DNA of 5,990 bases from Candidatus Sulfotelmatobacter sp. (GTDB lineage Bacteria; Acidobacteriota; Terriglobia; Terriglobales; Acidobacteriaceae). The number at the start of each line of letters is the position of its first letter. The stretch's first letter is position 1. The position numbers were made by a program, and so were the translations under genes. Below, in pieces: positions 5,920 through 5,990 of this stretch. The notes beneath the pieces were generated by a model, which was not told the origin of the DNA, made no database searches, and was given only the letters and a program-made list of their open reading frames with translations. The DNA lies in contig JASIKQ010000273.1 in the NCBI GenBank assembly GCA_030049565.1, positions 1 through 5,990 of the forward strand, written 5' to 3'.

Positions 5920-5990
5920 TGACCTGAAAGCTGTGCAATCTCCTGGCCCTTAACAGTGACAGAGCTTTCCCACATTGCGCACGTTTTTGC
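5920..5990. other. Right-edge intergenic sequence
   Basis: No start codon with a convincing ribosome-binding site and no recognisable partial protein is visible on either strand in the last 71 bases. A gene may begin or end just beyond the edge, but nothing here identifies it. Confidence 0.4.

Noticed and set aside
5654..5938. A minus-strand frame of 94 codons at the right edge
   Set aside because: It begins in the CTCYGTG repeat (giving NHGGHRGTRG, a familiar spurious translation), lacks a ribosome-binding site and shows no known fold or motif.

Overview
The window looks like chromosomal DNA from a member of the Acidobacteriota (Terriglobia-like, near Koribacter or Sulfotelmatobacter). This is inferred from three things: a very long Oar-type TonB-dependent receptor with an N-terminal carboxypeptidase-regulatory-like domain, a family these genomes carry in large numbers; a neighbouring LacI-family regulator; and an intergenic repeat starting GTCATTCCGAG that I recognise from such genomes. 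No 16S gene or other marker is present, so the taxonomy is tentative.

Layout. Positions 1-186 (+) hold the 3' end of a gene entering from the left, most likely a class I SAM-dependent methyltransferase. It converges on the receptor gene at 244-4026 (-), with a perfect 9-bp stem at 201-233 between the two stop codons. Upstream of the receptor, on the same strand, is a LacI/GalR-family regulator at 4329-5375 (-). The 302-bp gap between regulator and receptor holds, in transcription order, a small hairpin with a T-rich tail (end of the regulator transcript), a perfect TTGACA -35 box, an imperfect 17-bp palindrome with a central CG that could be the operator, an 11-bp perfect palindrome, a short leader hairpin, and a strong Shine-Dalgarno in front of the receptor ATG. 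The arrangement suggests that the regulator and the receptor are separate transcripts and that the regulator controls uptake of an unknown nutrient, plausibly a sugar or oligosaccharide, through the receptor.

From 5376 to the right edge (615 bp) I see no credible gene. This stretch holds the regulator's ribosome-binding site and promoter, a dispersed-repeat-like element near 5520-5586 inside a pair of 11-bp direct repeats, and a short CTCYGTG-type repeat at 5889-5919. I found no rRNA, tRNA, CRISPR array, transposase or defence gene. Nothing amounts to a clearly new system. The most useful points are the unlisted partial gene at the left edge, the candidate regulatory site between regulator and receptor, the receptor's five close cysteine pairs, and the repeat-bearing intergenic tail.
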